From positions 1,860,001 to 1,924,000 of the forward strand of contig NZ_JABBGC010000001.1 in the NCBI RefSeq assembly GCF_012927205.1: a stretch of DNA of 64,000 nucleotides, in the 5' to 3' direction. The notes under the pieces are model-generated. The model saw nothing but the letters and a program-made list of their open reading frames with translations, searched no databases and was not told the DNA's origin. The stretch's first letter is position 1. Every line of letters starts with the position of its first letter. Position numbers and translations under genes: made by a program. Of the stretch, positions 27,551 to 37,689 are shown piece by piece. This stretch comes from Chitinophaga fulva (GTDB lineage: Bacteria; Bacteroidota; Bacteroidia; Chitinophagales; Chitinophagaceae).

Positions 27551-28630
27551 ATGACTAAAATAGACTGGTACATTTTACGCAAGCTCATTGGAACTTTTAT
27601 TTATTCCCTGATGATATTGCTGGTCATTTCCGTAGTGATCGATATCACAGAGAAGATAGATGATTTCATTAAGTATCATATATCCCTGCACGATGTGATC
27701 GTGGACTATTACTTTGGTTTTATCCCGCATATCGCTGCATTGCTGTTTCCCCTGTTTATATTCATTTCGGTTATTTTCTTTACCTCCAAAATGGCCTACC
27801 GGTCGGAGATCATTGCCATCCTGAGCGCCGGCGTGAGTTTCCGCCGCTTCCTGCGCCCTTACTGGGTAGGTGCGTTCCTGTTTGGCGGTATCCTCTGGCT
27901 GGCCAATTACTGGGTGGTGCCCAATGCCAACCGTATCCGTACCACCTTTGAAAATACCCGGATACATACGCCGGACAATGAGCAGTCGCAATACGACCGT
28001 ACCAGCCGTATCGACAGCTTTACCTACGTGACTTTCGGTACTTACGACCCCAACTATAAAAGCGGCAGCAACTTTACCATGGAAAAAGTGGATAAACAGC
28101 TGATGACTGTTAAGCTGCGTGCCGACCGTATCACCTGGGATTCCACCAAAAAAGTATGGAGACTGGATTATGTGTCTGTGCGGCATATGGATGGATTGAA
28201 GGAAAAATGGTACAGTCGCCAGGATTCGATGCTAAAAATAGCCCTGAACCCGAAAGACCTGCTGGAGGTGAAGAACCTGCAGGAGGCCATGACCACGCCT
28301 GATCTGCGTAAATATATCAAGCGGGAAGCCATCCGTGGTTCCGAAGGGCTGAATACCTATTGGGTAGAGTATTACCGGAGAACGGCCGCAGCTGCTGCGG
28401 TGGTGATCCTGACTCTCATCGGGGGCATTATTGCGGCTAAAAAGGTAAGGGGCGGCAGTGGGTTGCACCTGGCGGTAGGTATTGTGATCAGCGCCAGCTA
28501 TATCATCCTCATGCAGTTCACAACCGTATTCAGTACCAAAGCTGATTTAAACCCGCTGGTGGCCGTGTGGATACCCAATGTGCTCTTCGGTGGATTGGCA
28601 CTTTACCTGTACCGTCGCGCACCGAAATGA
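27551..28630 (+). CDS. LptF/LptG-family permease (LPS export)
   Basis: The 359-residue product has the YjgP/YjgQ layout: three N-terminal membrane segments (FIYSLMILLVISVVI; FGFIPHIAALLFPLFIFISVIFF; FRPYW-type segment near 100), a periplasmic beta-rich domain about 125-265, and three C-terminal segments. The sequence YRSEIIAILSAGVSFRRFLRPYW after the second segment is the coupling helix that meets LptB. It moves lipopolysaccharide from the inner membrane to the Lpt bridge. Position of charged residues does not let me separate LptF from LptG. Confidence 0.9.
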   Translation: MTKIDWYILRKLIGTFIYSLMILLVISVVIDITEKIDDFIKYHISLHDVIVDYYFGFIPHIAALLFPLFIFISVIFFTSKMAYRSEIIAILSAGVSFRRFLRPYWVGAFLFGGILWLANYWVVPNANRIRTTFENTRIHTPDNEQSQYDRTSRIDSFTYVTFGTYDPNYKSGSNFTMEKVDKQLMTVKLRADRITWDSTKKVWRLDYVSVRHMDGLKEKWYSRQDSMLKIALNPKDLLEVKNLQEAMTTPDLRKYIKREAIRGSEGLNTYWVEYYRRTAAAAAVVILTLIGGIIAAKKVRGGSGLHLAVGIVISASYIILMQFTTVFSTKADLNPLVAVWIPNVLFGGLALYLYRRAPK

Positions 28631-29206
28631 TGCAATTCCTGATTCCAATCCCCATTCCCAGGGCTGAAGCCCTGGGCTACGATATGTGTCAGGCTATTTA
28701 TTTTTCATAGATCATAAGTATTGGCCTGTTACTTTATGCTCTATAGCGGGGTTTCTCTCAGGAGGGACCCTTTTTAATTGGCGCATACCCGGCTTCTGCC
28801 GTGATGAGTGAAAACTGCTTCATTTTATCATGAGCGCAAAAAAAACCGGCTTTATTTCCTCGCTGCTTTATAACCGCTTCCAATTCTGTTTCTATAAACA
28901 AAAATTGTCCAATCTGATATACAAAAATGAAATTTTGAGGCCCATGCTTTCAATATTTTCAATTCGTTCTGAAAAAATTTACATTTCTTTAACGTCGATG
29001 CTGTGTGGTTTATTTTTTATTTGTAAGTGATTGATTTTTATATGTGTTGTGTTGTCGGGTGCCTGCCTGTCATTCCTGTCCTGTAGGTGTGATTTGCTTA
29101 TTAAATTGACATTAAATACTGCTAAATGGTGGTAACTTCGTTAACAAATCATTACTTTTGACAATTGATCGATTTTGTTTCATTTTATATAAACAATAGC
29201 AGTAAA
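28631..29206. other. 575-base spacer upstream of citrate synthase
   Basis: A perfect 8-bp hairpin with TGAA loop (28657-28676; CCCAGGGC/GCCCTGGG) lies just after the permease stop and is followed by TACGATATG, not a T-run, so it looks like a small repetitive palindrome rather than a terminator. The rest is AT-rich with no convincing ORF; a 66-codon frame at 28830-29030 has low-complexity composition. The citrate synthase promoter box is at 29153. Confidence 0.5.
29153..29160 (+). promoter_or_regulatory. -7 box for citrate synthase
   Basis: TACTTTTG lies 46 bases before the ATG at 29207. Confidence 0.45.
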
Positions 29207-30532
29207 ATGGGGTACATAAAAGAAAAGTTCAAGGTTAAAGCAGATGATCTTAACGTTGAAGTAAAGGACCTGGTAAAGAACCACGGCACAAAGAAAATTG
29301 AAGACGTAACATTGGCGCAGGTTTACCAGGGTATGCGCGGTATTACCGGCATTGTAACGGAGACTTCCCTGCTGGATGCGAATGAAGGTATCCGTTTTCG
29401 CGGATATTCCATTCCAGAGTTGAGGGAACATTTACCCAAAGCGCCAGGTGGTGCTGAACCGTTGCCGGAAGGGCTGTTTTACCTGATGTTGATTGGTGAG
29501 CTGCCGAGTGAAGCAGACGTTCAGTATTTATCCAGCATGTGGGGACGTCGTTCTCATGTACCCAACCACGTATTTGATGCTATTGAGGCATTGCCTATCA
29601 CTACTCACCCGATGACGATGTTTACTGTAGGTATCATGGCGCTGCAAACAGAATCTGCGTTTGCAAAAGCCTATGCTGAAGGTATCAATAAAAAAGACTA
29701 CTGGAGCTACATGTATGAAGACACGATGAACCTCATCGCCCGTCTTCCCCGTATCGCTGCTTACATTTACCGCCGCAAATACAAAGGTGGCCAGCATATC
29801 CAGCCTAACGGCATGCTGGACTGGGCAGGTAACTTCGCACACATGCTGGGTTACTCCGACGAAGGCTTCAAAGAACTGATGCGCCTTTACATGGTGATCC
29901 ACGCTGACCACGAAGGTGGTAACGTGAGCGCACACACGACACACCTGGTAGGTTCCGCCCTCAGCGACGCTTACCTGTCTTTCGCTGCCGGTATGAACGG
30001 TCTGGCTGGTCCGCTGCACGGTCTGGCTAACCAGGAAGTGATCAAATGGATCCTCGCTATGCGTGAAGAACTGGGTGGTGGCATGCCTACCAAAGAACAG
30101 ATCGAAGCGTATGTACGCAAAACCCTGTCTGAAGGTAAAGTAGTGCCAGGCTACGGTCACGCTGTACTGCGTAAAACCGATCCCCGCTTCACCGCTCAGA
30201 TGGAATTTGCTAAAAAACACCTGCCTAACGATGAACTGGTGAAAATTGTGTGGACCGTATACGAAACCGTACCGCCGATTTTACAGGACCTGGGCAAAGT
30301 GAAAAACCCATGGCCTAACGTAGATGCACACTCCGGCGCATTGCTGGTACATTACGGCATGGTAGAATACGAATTCTACACCGTACTGTTTGGCGTGTCC
30401 CGCGCACTGGGCGTACTGGCTTCCCTCTGCTGGGACAGAGGTCTGGGCCTCTCCCTCGAAAGACCTAAATCCGTTACTACTGAATGGATGAAACAGTTCG
30501 TAGAAGGGAAAGTAACTGCTGACGCGGAATAA
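29207..30532 (+). CDS. gltA: Citrate synthase, eukaryotic (mitochondrial-like) type
   Basis: The 441-residue product condenses acetyl-CoA and oxaloacetate. It aligns by eye with mitochondrial-type enzymes: [61 protein letters not shown] (catalytic His), [16 protein letters not shown] (second His), and [10 protein letters not shown] (catalytic Asp). The classical hexameric E. coli GltA reads differently here. The ATG at 29207 is preferred over the in-frame TTG at 29165 because of the promoter box at 29153. A long terminator follows. Confidence 0.95.
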   Translation: MGYIKEKFKVKADDLNVEVKDLVKNHGTKKIEDVTLAQVYQGMRGITGIVTETSLLDANEGIRFRGYSIPELREHLPKAPGGAEPLPEGLFYLMLIGELPSEADVQYLSSMWGRRSHVPNHVFDAIEALPITTHPMTMFTVGIMALQTESAFAKAYAEGINKKDYWSYMYEDTMNLIARLPRIAAYIYRRKYKGGQHIQPNGMLDWAGNFAHMLGYSDEGFKELMRLYMVIHADHEGGNVSAHTTHLVGSALSDAYLSFAAGMNGLAGPLHGLANQEVIKWILAMREELGGGMPTKEQIEAYVRKTLSEGKVVPGYGHAVLRKTDPRFTAQMEFAKKHLPNDELVKIVWTVYETVPPILQDLGKVKNPWPNVDAHSGALLVHYGMVEYEFYTVLFGVSRALGVLASLCWDRGLGLSLERPKSVTTEWMKQFVEGKVTADAE

Positions 30533-30554
30533 TTCACGATCTGACTAAAAATAG

Positions 30555-30603
30555 AAGATTAGCGAAGATGAAAGCTGTAGCAGCTTTTATCTTCGCTAAT
30601 CTT
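30555..30603. terminator. Terminator after citrate synthase
   Basis: A 15-bp perfect stem (30555-30569 with 30589-30603) extends inward with AAAGCTG/CAGCTTT and is followed by TTTTT. Confidence 0.9.
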
Positions 30604-30641
30604 TTTAAATTATCTTCGTGGCTCATTAAAACCGGTTTATT

Positions 30642-32753
30642 ATTTCAACTTTCACACCCATATTATCCAATCCAATAGAATATCTCAAAGGCGTAGGTCC
30701 GCAGAAAGGAGAGCTGCTGCGCAAAGAGGTCGGCGTACATACTTTCGGCGATCTGTTGCAGTATTTCCCTTTCCGGTACGTGGACCGTACCAAGATAGAT
30801 AAGATCGCTTCCCTGAGCGGCTATGAGGATTTTGTGCAGATACGCGGACGTATCCTGCGCATGGAAGTGGTGGGAGAGAACAGAGGCAAACGACTGGTGG
30901 CCACCTTCAAAGATGAAACCGGTGTCATTGACCTGGTGTGGTTCCAGGGATGGCAGTGGATGCAGAAATCCCTGCGCGAAAATGTGGCTTACCTGGTATA
31001 TGGCCGTATCTCCGTATTCAACGGCGTATCACAGCTGGCGCACCCGGAAATGGACTTGCTGACGGAAGAGATCGCGTCAGGAAAACAATACCTGGAACCG
31101 GTGTATTCCACCACTGAAAAACTAAAAGCCCGCGGACTAACGGCAAAGGCTATTGGAAAACTGACAAAGGCTCTGCTCGAACAGATGTCTCCCGCAGAAG
31201 TGAGAGAAAATATTCCGGTGGAAGTGTTACAGCAATACCGGCTGATGCCCCGCTCCAGAGCGTATTTCAAGATACACCTGCCGGGTAACGAAGATGAAGC
31301 GCATCAGGCCCAGCGCCGCCTGAAATTTGAAGAGCTGTTCATCGCGCAGATCAGAATATGCCGCCTCAAAATTAAACGGCAAAAGTTGTCGCATGGCTAC
31401 GTGTTTGGCGCCGTTGGAGAATCTTTCAATGAATTTTACAACAATCATCTGCCTTTTGATCTTACCGGCGCACAGAAACGTGTACTGAAGGAAATCCGCA
31501 TGGACACGGTGCATGGCCGTCAGATGAACCGCCTGTTGCAGGGAGATGTAGGCAGCGGCAAAACCATGGTGGCATTGCTGACCATGCTACTGGCGAAAGA
31601 CAACGGTTTTCAGTCCTGCCTTATGGCGCCTACGGAAATCCTGGCGCAGCAACACTATAAAGGGCTGGCAGAACTGCTGCAACATATGCCCGTGAAAATT
31701 GCACTGCTGACAGGCAGCATCAAAGGCAAAGCCCGCAAACAAATACTGGCCGGTGTGGCCGATGGCAGCATCCACTTCCTGGTGGGCACCCATGCTCTGC
31801 TGGAAAAAGAAGTGGTGTTCCAAAATCTCGGCATGGCCATCGTAGACGAACAGCACCGCTTTGGTGTGGCCCAACGGGCACGGCTATGGGAAAAAAATAC
31901 CATTCCGCCGCATATCCTCGTTATGACGGCAACGCCTATACCGCGTACGCTGGCAATGACCATCTACGGCGATCTTGATGTGTCCGTGATCGATGAAATG
32001 CCGCCCGGCAGAAAGCCCATTACCACCGTTCATCGCACGGAATTCCAGCGCCCGCAGGTGATGAACTTCATCAAAGATGAACTTAAAAAAGGCCGGCAGG
32101 CTTATATCGTATACCCGCTTATTGAAGACAGCGAGAAACTGGATTACGAAAATCTCATGAAAGGTTATGAGGAAGTGAAAGCATTCTTCCCTGAACCGCA
32201 GTTTTACATCAGTATGGTGCATGGCCGCCAGCCGGCGGAAATGCGGGAAACCAATATGCAACGTTTCGTTTCCGGCGACACCCACATCATGGTGGCCACC
32301 ACGGTGATCGAAGTAGGCGTTAACGTGCCCAATGCATCTGTAATGGTGATTGAAAGCACAGAACGTTTCGGCCTTTCACAGCTGCACCAGCTCCGGGGCC
32401 GCGTGGGACGCGGCGCGGAACAGTCTTTCTGCATTCTGATGACAGGCAGTAAGCTGGGACAGGTATCCAAAGAACGCATCAATGTGATGGTACAAACCAA
32501 CAATGGTTTTATCATCTCTGAAAAAGACATGGAACTGCGTGGGCCGGGTGATATAGAAGGTACCCGCCAAAGTGGGATACTGGATTTCAAACTGGCGGAT
32601 ATCGTGCAGGACAGGGCTGTGCTGGAAGCTGCCCGCGCCAGCGCCGAAAAAATATTATCCGAAGATCCTGATCTCGTCCTCCCTGAAAATCAAGGCTTAA
32701 AAGAATATTTAGCGCTTCAGCGCGGGAAATCTCAATGGAGTAAAATTTCCTGA
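30642..32753 (+). CDS. recG: ATP-dependent DNA helicase RecG (probable ATT start)
   Basis: RecG reverses stalled forks and branch-migrates Holliday junctions. The wedge domain is about 60-170 (YVDRTKIDKIASL, IRGRILRME), Walker A is LLQGDVGSGKTMVALL, and the DEAD-type box reads VDEQHRFGV. Later motifs are MTATPIPRTLAM, TTVIEVGVNVPNASVMVIE and GLSQLHQLRGRVGR. The first TTG, at 30756, would drop conserved sequence upstream (NPIEYLKGVGPQKGELLRKE). The open frame begins after a TAA at 30627 and has no ATG, GTG or TTG before 30756. ATT codons at 30639 and 30642 are the likeliest starts; 30642 gives 703 residues, normal for the family. Confidence 0.9.
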   Translation: MSTFTPILSNPIEYLKGVGPQKGELLRKEVGVHTFGDLLQYFPFRYVDRTKIDKIASLSGYEDFVQIRGRILRMEVVGENRGKRLVATFKDETGVIDLVWFQGWQWMQKSLRENVAYLVYGRISVFNGVSQLAHPEMDLLTEEIASGKQYLEPVYSTTEKLKARGLTAKAIGKLTKALLEQMSPAEVRENIPVEVLQQYRLMPRSRAYFKIHLPGNEDEAHQAQRRLKFEELFIAQIRICRLKIKRQKLSHGYVFGAVGESFNEFYNNHLPFDLTGAQKRVLKEIRMDTVHGRQMNRLLQGDVGSGKTMVALLTMLLAKDNGFQSCLMAPTEILAQQHYKGLAELLQHMPVKIALLTGSIKGKARKQILAGVADGSIHFLVGTHALLEKEVVFQNLGMAIVDEQHRFGVAQRARLWEKNTIPPHILVMTATPIPRTLAMTIYGDLDVSVIDEMPPGRKPITTVHRTEFQRPQVMNFIKDELKKGRQAYIVYPLIEDSEKLDYENLMKGYEEVKAFFPEPQFYISMVHGRQPAEMRETNMQRFVSGDTHIMVATTVIEVGVNVPNASVMVIESTERFGLSQLHQLRGRVGRGAEQSFCILMTGSKLGQVSKERINVMVQTNNGFIISEKDMELRGPGDIEGTRQSGILDFKLADIVQDRAVLEAARASAEKILSEDPDLVLPENQGLKEYLALQRGKSQWSKIS

Positions 32754-32875
32754 CGTTTTTAACGTTTATTAATTTATACCGTCTGAATATATGATATAAT
32801 CCCTAAAACATATCGTCAGGACAGCGGTATTATATCTCGTGCCCGTAACAATTTAATGGGCTTCTGCGTTTATAG

Positions 32876-35800
32876 ATGTATATTGGTTTTTTTAGCATTA
32901 AAATAAATCTTATCCCGTTGAAATTTACCCTCCCGAGCGGCCTTATTGGAATGATGATCCTCCTGTTGTTTACTGGTTTTATCGCCCGGGGACAACAGTC
33001 AACCAATTTCACCCCATTGAACTTTATCGAGAATAAAGGCCAGTGGGACCCTCAGGTCCTGTATAAATCAGACGTGGGCACCGCCGATATATGGCTGAGA
33101 AAAACAGGCTTCACTTTCATGTTGTACAACAAGGATGACATGCATGACCTGTATGAATATATGCACGGACATGGTGAAGCGGCTGATTCCGGTGCCGTGG
33201 TAGTGCCGAAAAATAGTGCTGTTGGCAAATCTGCGGCCGATGCCAGAAGCGGAGAACCATCACCGGGAAGACCGCGCCGGTTGCCGGACGTAAGAGGACA
33301 TGCTTATCAGGTTAACTTCATTGGCGCCAACGAAAATCCCGAAATCATCCCGGAAAAGGCACAGGAATCACTTAGCAATTATTTCATCGGCAATGACAGA
33401 TCTAAATGGGCTTCCAATGTGAAATCCTATCAGGGACTGTTGTATAAATCATTGTACCCGGGTATCGATGCACATGTGTACTCCGATGCCTCCCAACTGA
33501 AATATGATATCATCGTGGCAGCGGGCGCCAATCCTGATAAAGTACAGTTATCATACGAAGGCGCCAGCGGTATGGAAATCAAAAAAGGACAACTGCTGGT
33601 GCATACCACAGTGGGCGATGTTATTGAGCAACTGCCATATGCTTACCAGTATATCAATAACCAACGTGTACCGGTAAAAGTATCCTACCGCCTGAATGGC
33701 AATAAGGTGGGATTTAAGATTTCCGGTGAATATGATCCTGCTTATCCGCTGGTGATAGATCCGGTATATGTATTCTCCACTGTTTCCGGTTCCCGTGCAG
33801 ATAACTGGGGTTTTACCGCTACTTATGATGATGCAGGCAACTTCTACGGCGGCGGTATCGTATTTGGTGCTGGCTACCCTACTACCAACGGTGCCTATAA
33901 GACTGCATTCAATGGTGGAACTTTTGATATTGGTATCTCCAAATTCAACCCCAATGGTACGAGGCTGATTTATGCCACTTATATTGGCGGTGACGGGCAG
34001 GAACAGCCACACAGCTTATTTGTGGACAAACAGGGCAACCTGGTGATTTCCGGCAGAACGACTTCTGCCAACTATCCCTATGATAAAGTGGAAGGAACCA
34101 ATCGTGGCGGATGGGATATTGTGGTCACCAAACTCAATGCCACTGGTAGCGGTCTGATCGGATCGTTGATCATTGCAGGTAGTTCAGATGATGGCGTTAA
34201 TATGCGGGAAAACCGCGCTGGCGGTGATTGGGTACTGCTGCGTAACTACGGTGATGATGCACGCAGTGAAGTGGTGATCGATGATGCTGGTTACATCTAT
34301 GTGGCCGGTTGTACCCGTTCCAATGATTTCCCCGTGACAGCAGGCGTTTTCCAGGGCACCTTCGGTGGATCACAGGATGGAGTGGTCATGAAGATCAATC
34401 CACTGTGCCAGGCATTGGTATGGTGCAGCTATCTCGGTGGCTCAGCAGAAGATGCAGCGTACGTGATCGCGCTCAATAAACTCAATACCTTGTATGTGGC
34501 GGGCGGTACGGCCAGCAGTAATTTTACGGTCACTCCCGGCGCTATTTATCCAGCTTATCGCGGTGGGGTATGCGATGGCTTTATTACCCATATCACCAAC
34601 GACGGTACAAAAATATTACAGAGCACTTACCTCGGCTCCGATGATCCTTCGGCTGACCAGGTGTACGGTATACAACTGGACAAGAACGGGTTTGTATATG
34701 CGATGGGCACTACAGAAGGGACATGGCCCATCAAACTGCTTAATCCCGGTGACTACAATGATAACTCGCTGCAGTATATCGTGAAGTTGCAGTCAGATCT
34801 GAGTGGGTTTGTCTATTCCACCACCTTCGGCAAGCGGCGTCAGCTGGCCTCTACACCGTCTATTTCTCCTACCGCTTTTCTGGTGGACCGTTGCGAAAAC
34901 GTGTATGTGTCCGGCTGGGGCGGAGGTATCAATAACTCATTGCATTACCCGAACTCCGGTACTTTTGGTCTGCCGGCGAAAAATGCTATTCAGAGCTCTA
35001 CAGATGGTATGGACTTCTACTTCTTTGTACTGCAGCGTGATGCTGCCGCTCAGCTCTTTGGCAGCTGGTTTGGTGGCAACGGTCTGTATGAACATGTGGA
35101 TGGTGGTACCAGCCGTTTTGATCGCAACGGTGTGATCTATCAGGGTATCTGTGCCTGGTGCAATGTAAGCCAGAACGGCAGCAAGCCCCGTTATCCCACT
35201 ACTCCGGGCGCATATTCCAGCACACCTCCGCCGGCATGTAACTACGGCGCCTTAAAAATTGCCTTTAACCTCGATGGGGTGAAAGCAGGTATCAAAACGC
35301 TGAACCGCAGATCAAATTTCTGTGTGCCCAGTGAGATCACCTTTGTAGACACTACCCGCCTGTCGGCTGAAAGATGGGAATGGCATTTCCCTGATGGAAG
35401 CGTGGTAAACGGAAAAGATACGATTAAACATACGTTCAACCAGGCAGGTACTTTTACCATTATGCTGGTAAAAGTTGACCGCGCCAGCTGCAACGGTTCA
35501 GATACCGCCTATATCGATGTGAAACTGGGTAATAATGAAGCCAAGTTTGATTTTGATGCACAAAGGCAACCGCCCTGTGCAGACCTGGCTTATGTCTTCA
35601 CCAGCAATGCTACGCCTGCAGGCGCATTCCGCGATAGTTCTTTCATCTTCGATCTGGGCGATGGCTCTAAACCGGAGTATGTGGGGCCGTCCAAGTTCCC
35701 CTATACGCATAAATTCGCTGCACCGGGTGTTTACAATGTAAGCCTCACACTGGTAGACAGTAACTTCTGTAACGCGCCCGAAACCATTACGAAGCCATTG

Positions 35801-36580
35801 CGTGTGGCCGTTAACGTTACTGCGCAGTTTAATATGCCGGATACGATTTGTGTGGGCACAGAACTACAGCTGGATAATACCTCACTGGGCGGTGACAGCT
35901 TTGTGTGGACATTTGAAGATAATGGTGACAAATCCACTGAACCTTACCCGCTACACAAATTCAATGTGCCGGGATTGTGGAAGGTGAAGCTACTGGCGCT
36001 GGATGAAAATACCTGTAACAAGAAGGACAGTGTTACCAAGCAGGTACTGGTGGCAGCACCACCGATTGCTGATTTCGATTTTAATCCTACCAAGGCTACC
36101 GAGAATACACCCGTTACATTCACTAACCAAACACAGGGACAGGAGCCGCTGCATTTCCTGTGGAACTTCGGCGACGGCGATACGACTTCTGTTCGTAACC
36201 CGCAGCACCAGTACCTTAAAACCGGTACCTACAACGTGTGCCTCACCGCGGCTAACCAGGAAGGATGTACGCATACTGTCTGCAAACAGGTGAGTGCTAT
36301 TGTGGTGCCGTTGTTTGATGTGCCGTCGGCATTTTCTCCCAACAACGATGGCATGAACGACGTATTCTATGTGAAGTCTTTTGGAGCAACTAAGTTTAAC
36401 CTCAAGATATTTAATCGCTGGGGACAATTGATTTTTGAAAGTTCTGACCCCAGAATAGGCTGGGATGGCAGGTTTAAGGGAGCAGTGCAACCAGTGGACG
36501 CATATGCTTACGTGGTAAGCCTCGAGTTTACTGACGGTACCAAGGCCAATAAGACAGGAAATGTAACCTTGTTAAGATGA
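32876..36580 (+). CDS. T9SS type B-sorted surface protein with SBBP-like propeller and PKD domains
   Basis: The 1234-residue product has a hydrophobic export signal ending near residue 41 (GMMILLLFTGFIARGQQ). An N-terminal domain begins FIENKGQWDPQVLYKSDVGTADIWL; about 300-720 is filled with SBBP-type repeats (YIYVAGCTRSNDFPVTAGVFQ). Next come about four PKD-like domains (FLWNFGDGDTTS is the clearest). It ends with a gliding-motility-associated type B sorting domain (VPSAFSPNNDGMNDVFYV...GNVTLLR). It should cross the outer membrane by type IX secretion and stay on the surface. The PorP/SprF gene starts 6 bases downstream, so the two form an operon. Confidence 0.92.
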   Translation: MYIGFFSIKINLIPLKFTLPSGLIGMMILLLFTGFIARGQQSTNFTPLNFIENKGQWDPQVLYKSDVGTADIWLRKTGFTFMLYNKDDMHDLYEYMHGHGEAADSGAVVVPKNSAVGKSAADARSGEPSPGRPRRLPDVRGHAYQVNFIGANENPEIIPEKAQESLSNYFIGNDRSKWASNVKSYQGLLYKSLYPGIDAHVYSDASQLKYDIIVAAGANPDKVQLSYEGASGMEIKKGQLLVHTTVGDVIEQLPYAYQYINNQRVPVKVSYRLNGNKVGFKISGEYDPAYPLVIDPVYVFSTVSGSRADNWGFTATYDDAGNFYGGGIVFGAGYPTTNGAYKTAFNGGTFDIGISKFNPNGTRLIYATYIGGDGQEQPHSLFVDKQGNLVISGRTTSANYPYDKVEGTNRGGWDIVVTKLNATGSGLIGSLIIAGSSDDGVNMRENRAGGDWVLLRNYGDDARSEVVIDDAGYIYVAGCTRSNDFPVTAGVFQGTFGGSQDGVVMKINPLCQALVWCSYLGGSAEDAAYVIALNKLNTLYVAGGTASSNFTVTPGAIYPAYRGGVCDGFITHITNDGTKILQSTYLGSDDPSADQVYGIQLDKNGFVYAMGTTEGTWPIKLLNPGDYNDNSLQYIVKLQSDLSGFVYSTTFGKRRQLASTPSISPTAFLVDRCENVYVSGWGGGINNSLHYPNSGTFGLPAKNAIQSSTDGMDFYFFVLQRDAAAQLFGSWFGGNGLYEHVDGGTSRFDRNGVIYQGICAWCNVSQNGSKPRYPTTPGAYSSTPPPACNYGALKIAFNLDGVKAGIKTLNRRSNFCVPSEITFVDTTRLSAERWEWHFPDGSVVNGKDTIKHTFNQAGTFTIMLVKVDRASCNGSDTAYIDVKLGNNEAKFDFDAQRQPPCADLAYVFTSNATPAGAFRDSSFIFDLGDGSKPEYVGPSKFPYTHKFAAPGVYNVSLTLVDSNFCNAPETITKPLRVAVNVTAQFNMPDTICVGTELQLDNTSLGGDSFVWTFEDNGDKSTEPYPLHKFNVPGLWKVKLLALDENTCNKKDSVTKQVLVAAPPIADFDFNPTKATENTPVTFTNQTQGQEPLHFLWNFGDGDTTSVRNPQHQYLKTGTYNVCLTAANQEGCTHTVCKQVSAIVVPLFDVPSAFSPNNDGMNDVFYVKSFGATKFNLKIFNRWGQLIFESSDPRIGWDGRFKGAVQPVDAYAYVVSLEFTDGTKANKTGNVTLLR

Positions 36581-36586
36581 TGAGTC

Positions 36587-37612
36587 ATGAAGAAGCTGAT
36601 TGTTAACATCACCGCAGGGTGGGTGATTGTAATGTTGCTCACAGTAAGCGTGTCCGCACAGGACCTGCACTTTTCGCAGTATTACAATTCACCGTTAACC
36701 ACCAACCCTGCCAATACCGGTTTTATCCCCGACGGAAATTTCCGCGTGGGGGCCAATTACCGCGACCAATGGAGCAGTATCCCGGTGCCTTACCGGACCA
36801 TGTCGGTATATGGTGATTTCCAGCTGTTGAGCGACCGGCTCATTTATGGATGGTTGGGCGTAGGCGGTGTTATTCTTCGTGATGTGGCGGGTAGCGGAAA
36901 CTTGTCTTCCACCAAAGGCTATGCCTCCATAGCCTATCATCAGTTGCTGGGCGAAAGCAGCCTGCTGTCAATGGGCTTCCAGGCCGGATCTGCCGGTAAA
37001 CGTGTGGATATTACCAAACTGACTTTCGGTGATCAGTGGAATGGAAAATTCTTCGATTCCCAGATACCCACGGCAGAACCTTTTACCCAGTCCAGTGTGA
37101 ATTATTTCGATATGAACGTAGGGATGAATTATGCCTATTTCCCGACAGAGAACCTGTACATCAATACAGGTTTCGCTGTGCAACATATCAACACGCCGCG
37201 GGAAACCTTTTATGACGGCGATAATAAAGTGCCCCGCCGTTATACCGGTTTTCTGAATGCGAGCATTAAAACAAGTGATGTGCTGATCATTAATCCCAGC
37301 GCTTATTACTCCCGGCAGGCCAGCACCAGCGAGTTTGTGATAGGGCTGAGTGCTGCCTACAATCTTTCCGGCGATGGCACCAAGCAGGTGTCCGGTGGTA
37401 TTTACTATCGCGCCAAAGATGCCGCTATGTTTATGGTAGGTTATCAGTTAAGTAATATTAAACTCCAGTTCAGTTATGATGTCACCACTTCTAACCTGGC
37501 TGTGTCCAACAGCAGGAGAGGAGCTTATGAAATCGGCCTGGTTTACAGTGGATTATATTCTAACCGTAGTTTTACAAATGCAAAAAGGTCTACGATCTGT
37601 CCATCTTTCTAA
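36587..37612 (+). CDS. PorP/SprF family type IX secretion protein
   Basis: The 341-residue product has a signal peptide (MKKLIVNITAGWVIVMLLTVSVSAQ) followed by DLHFSQYYNSPLTTNPANTG, the opening typical of PorP/SprF, and a predicted beta barrel. SprF of Flavobacterium is needed for secretion of SprB-like cargo with type B sorting domains; such genes usually sit just downstream of their cargo, as here. It likely serves the cargo at 32876-36580. Confidence 0.93.
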   Translation: MKKLIVNITAGWVIVMLLTVSVSAQDLHFSQYYNSPLTTNPANTGFIPDGNFRVGANYRDQWSSIPVPYRTMSVYGDFQLLSDRLIYGWLGVGGVILRDVAGSGNLSSTKGYASIAYHQLLGESSLLSMGFQAGSAGKRVDITKLTFGDQWNGKFFDSQIPTAEPFTQSSVNYFDMNVGMNYAYFPTENLYINTGFAVQHINTPRETFYDGDNKVPRRYTGFLNASIKTSDVLIINPSAYYSRQASTSEFVIGLSAAYNLSGDGTKQVSGGIYYRAKDAAMFMVGYQLSNIKLQFSYDVTTSNLAVSNSRRGAYEIGLVYSGLYSNRSFTNAKRSTICPSF

Positions 37613-37689
37613 AGAGAAACAGTAAATGGTTATTTTTGCCGGGAAACAAGCTTTTACCCCTTACATTAGTTAAACATAACAAACCAGGT

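Noticed and set aside
28830..29030. 66-codon ORF in the spacer before citrate synthase
   Set aside because: AT-rich, low-complexity product without signal peptide or known motif; overlaps probable regulatory DNA.
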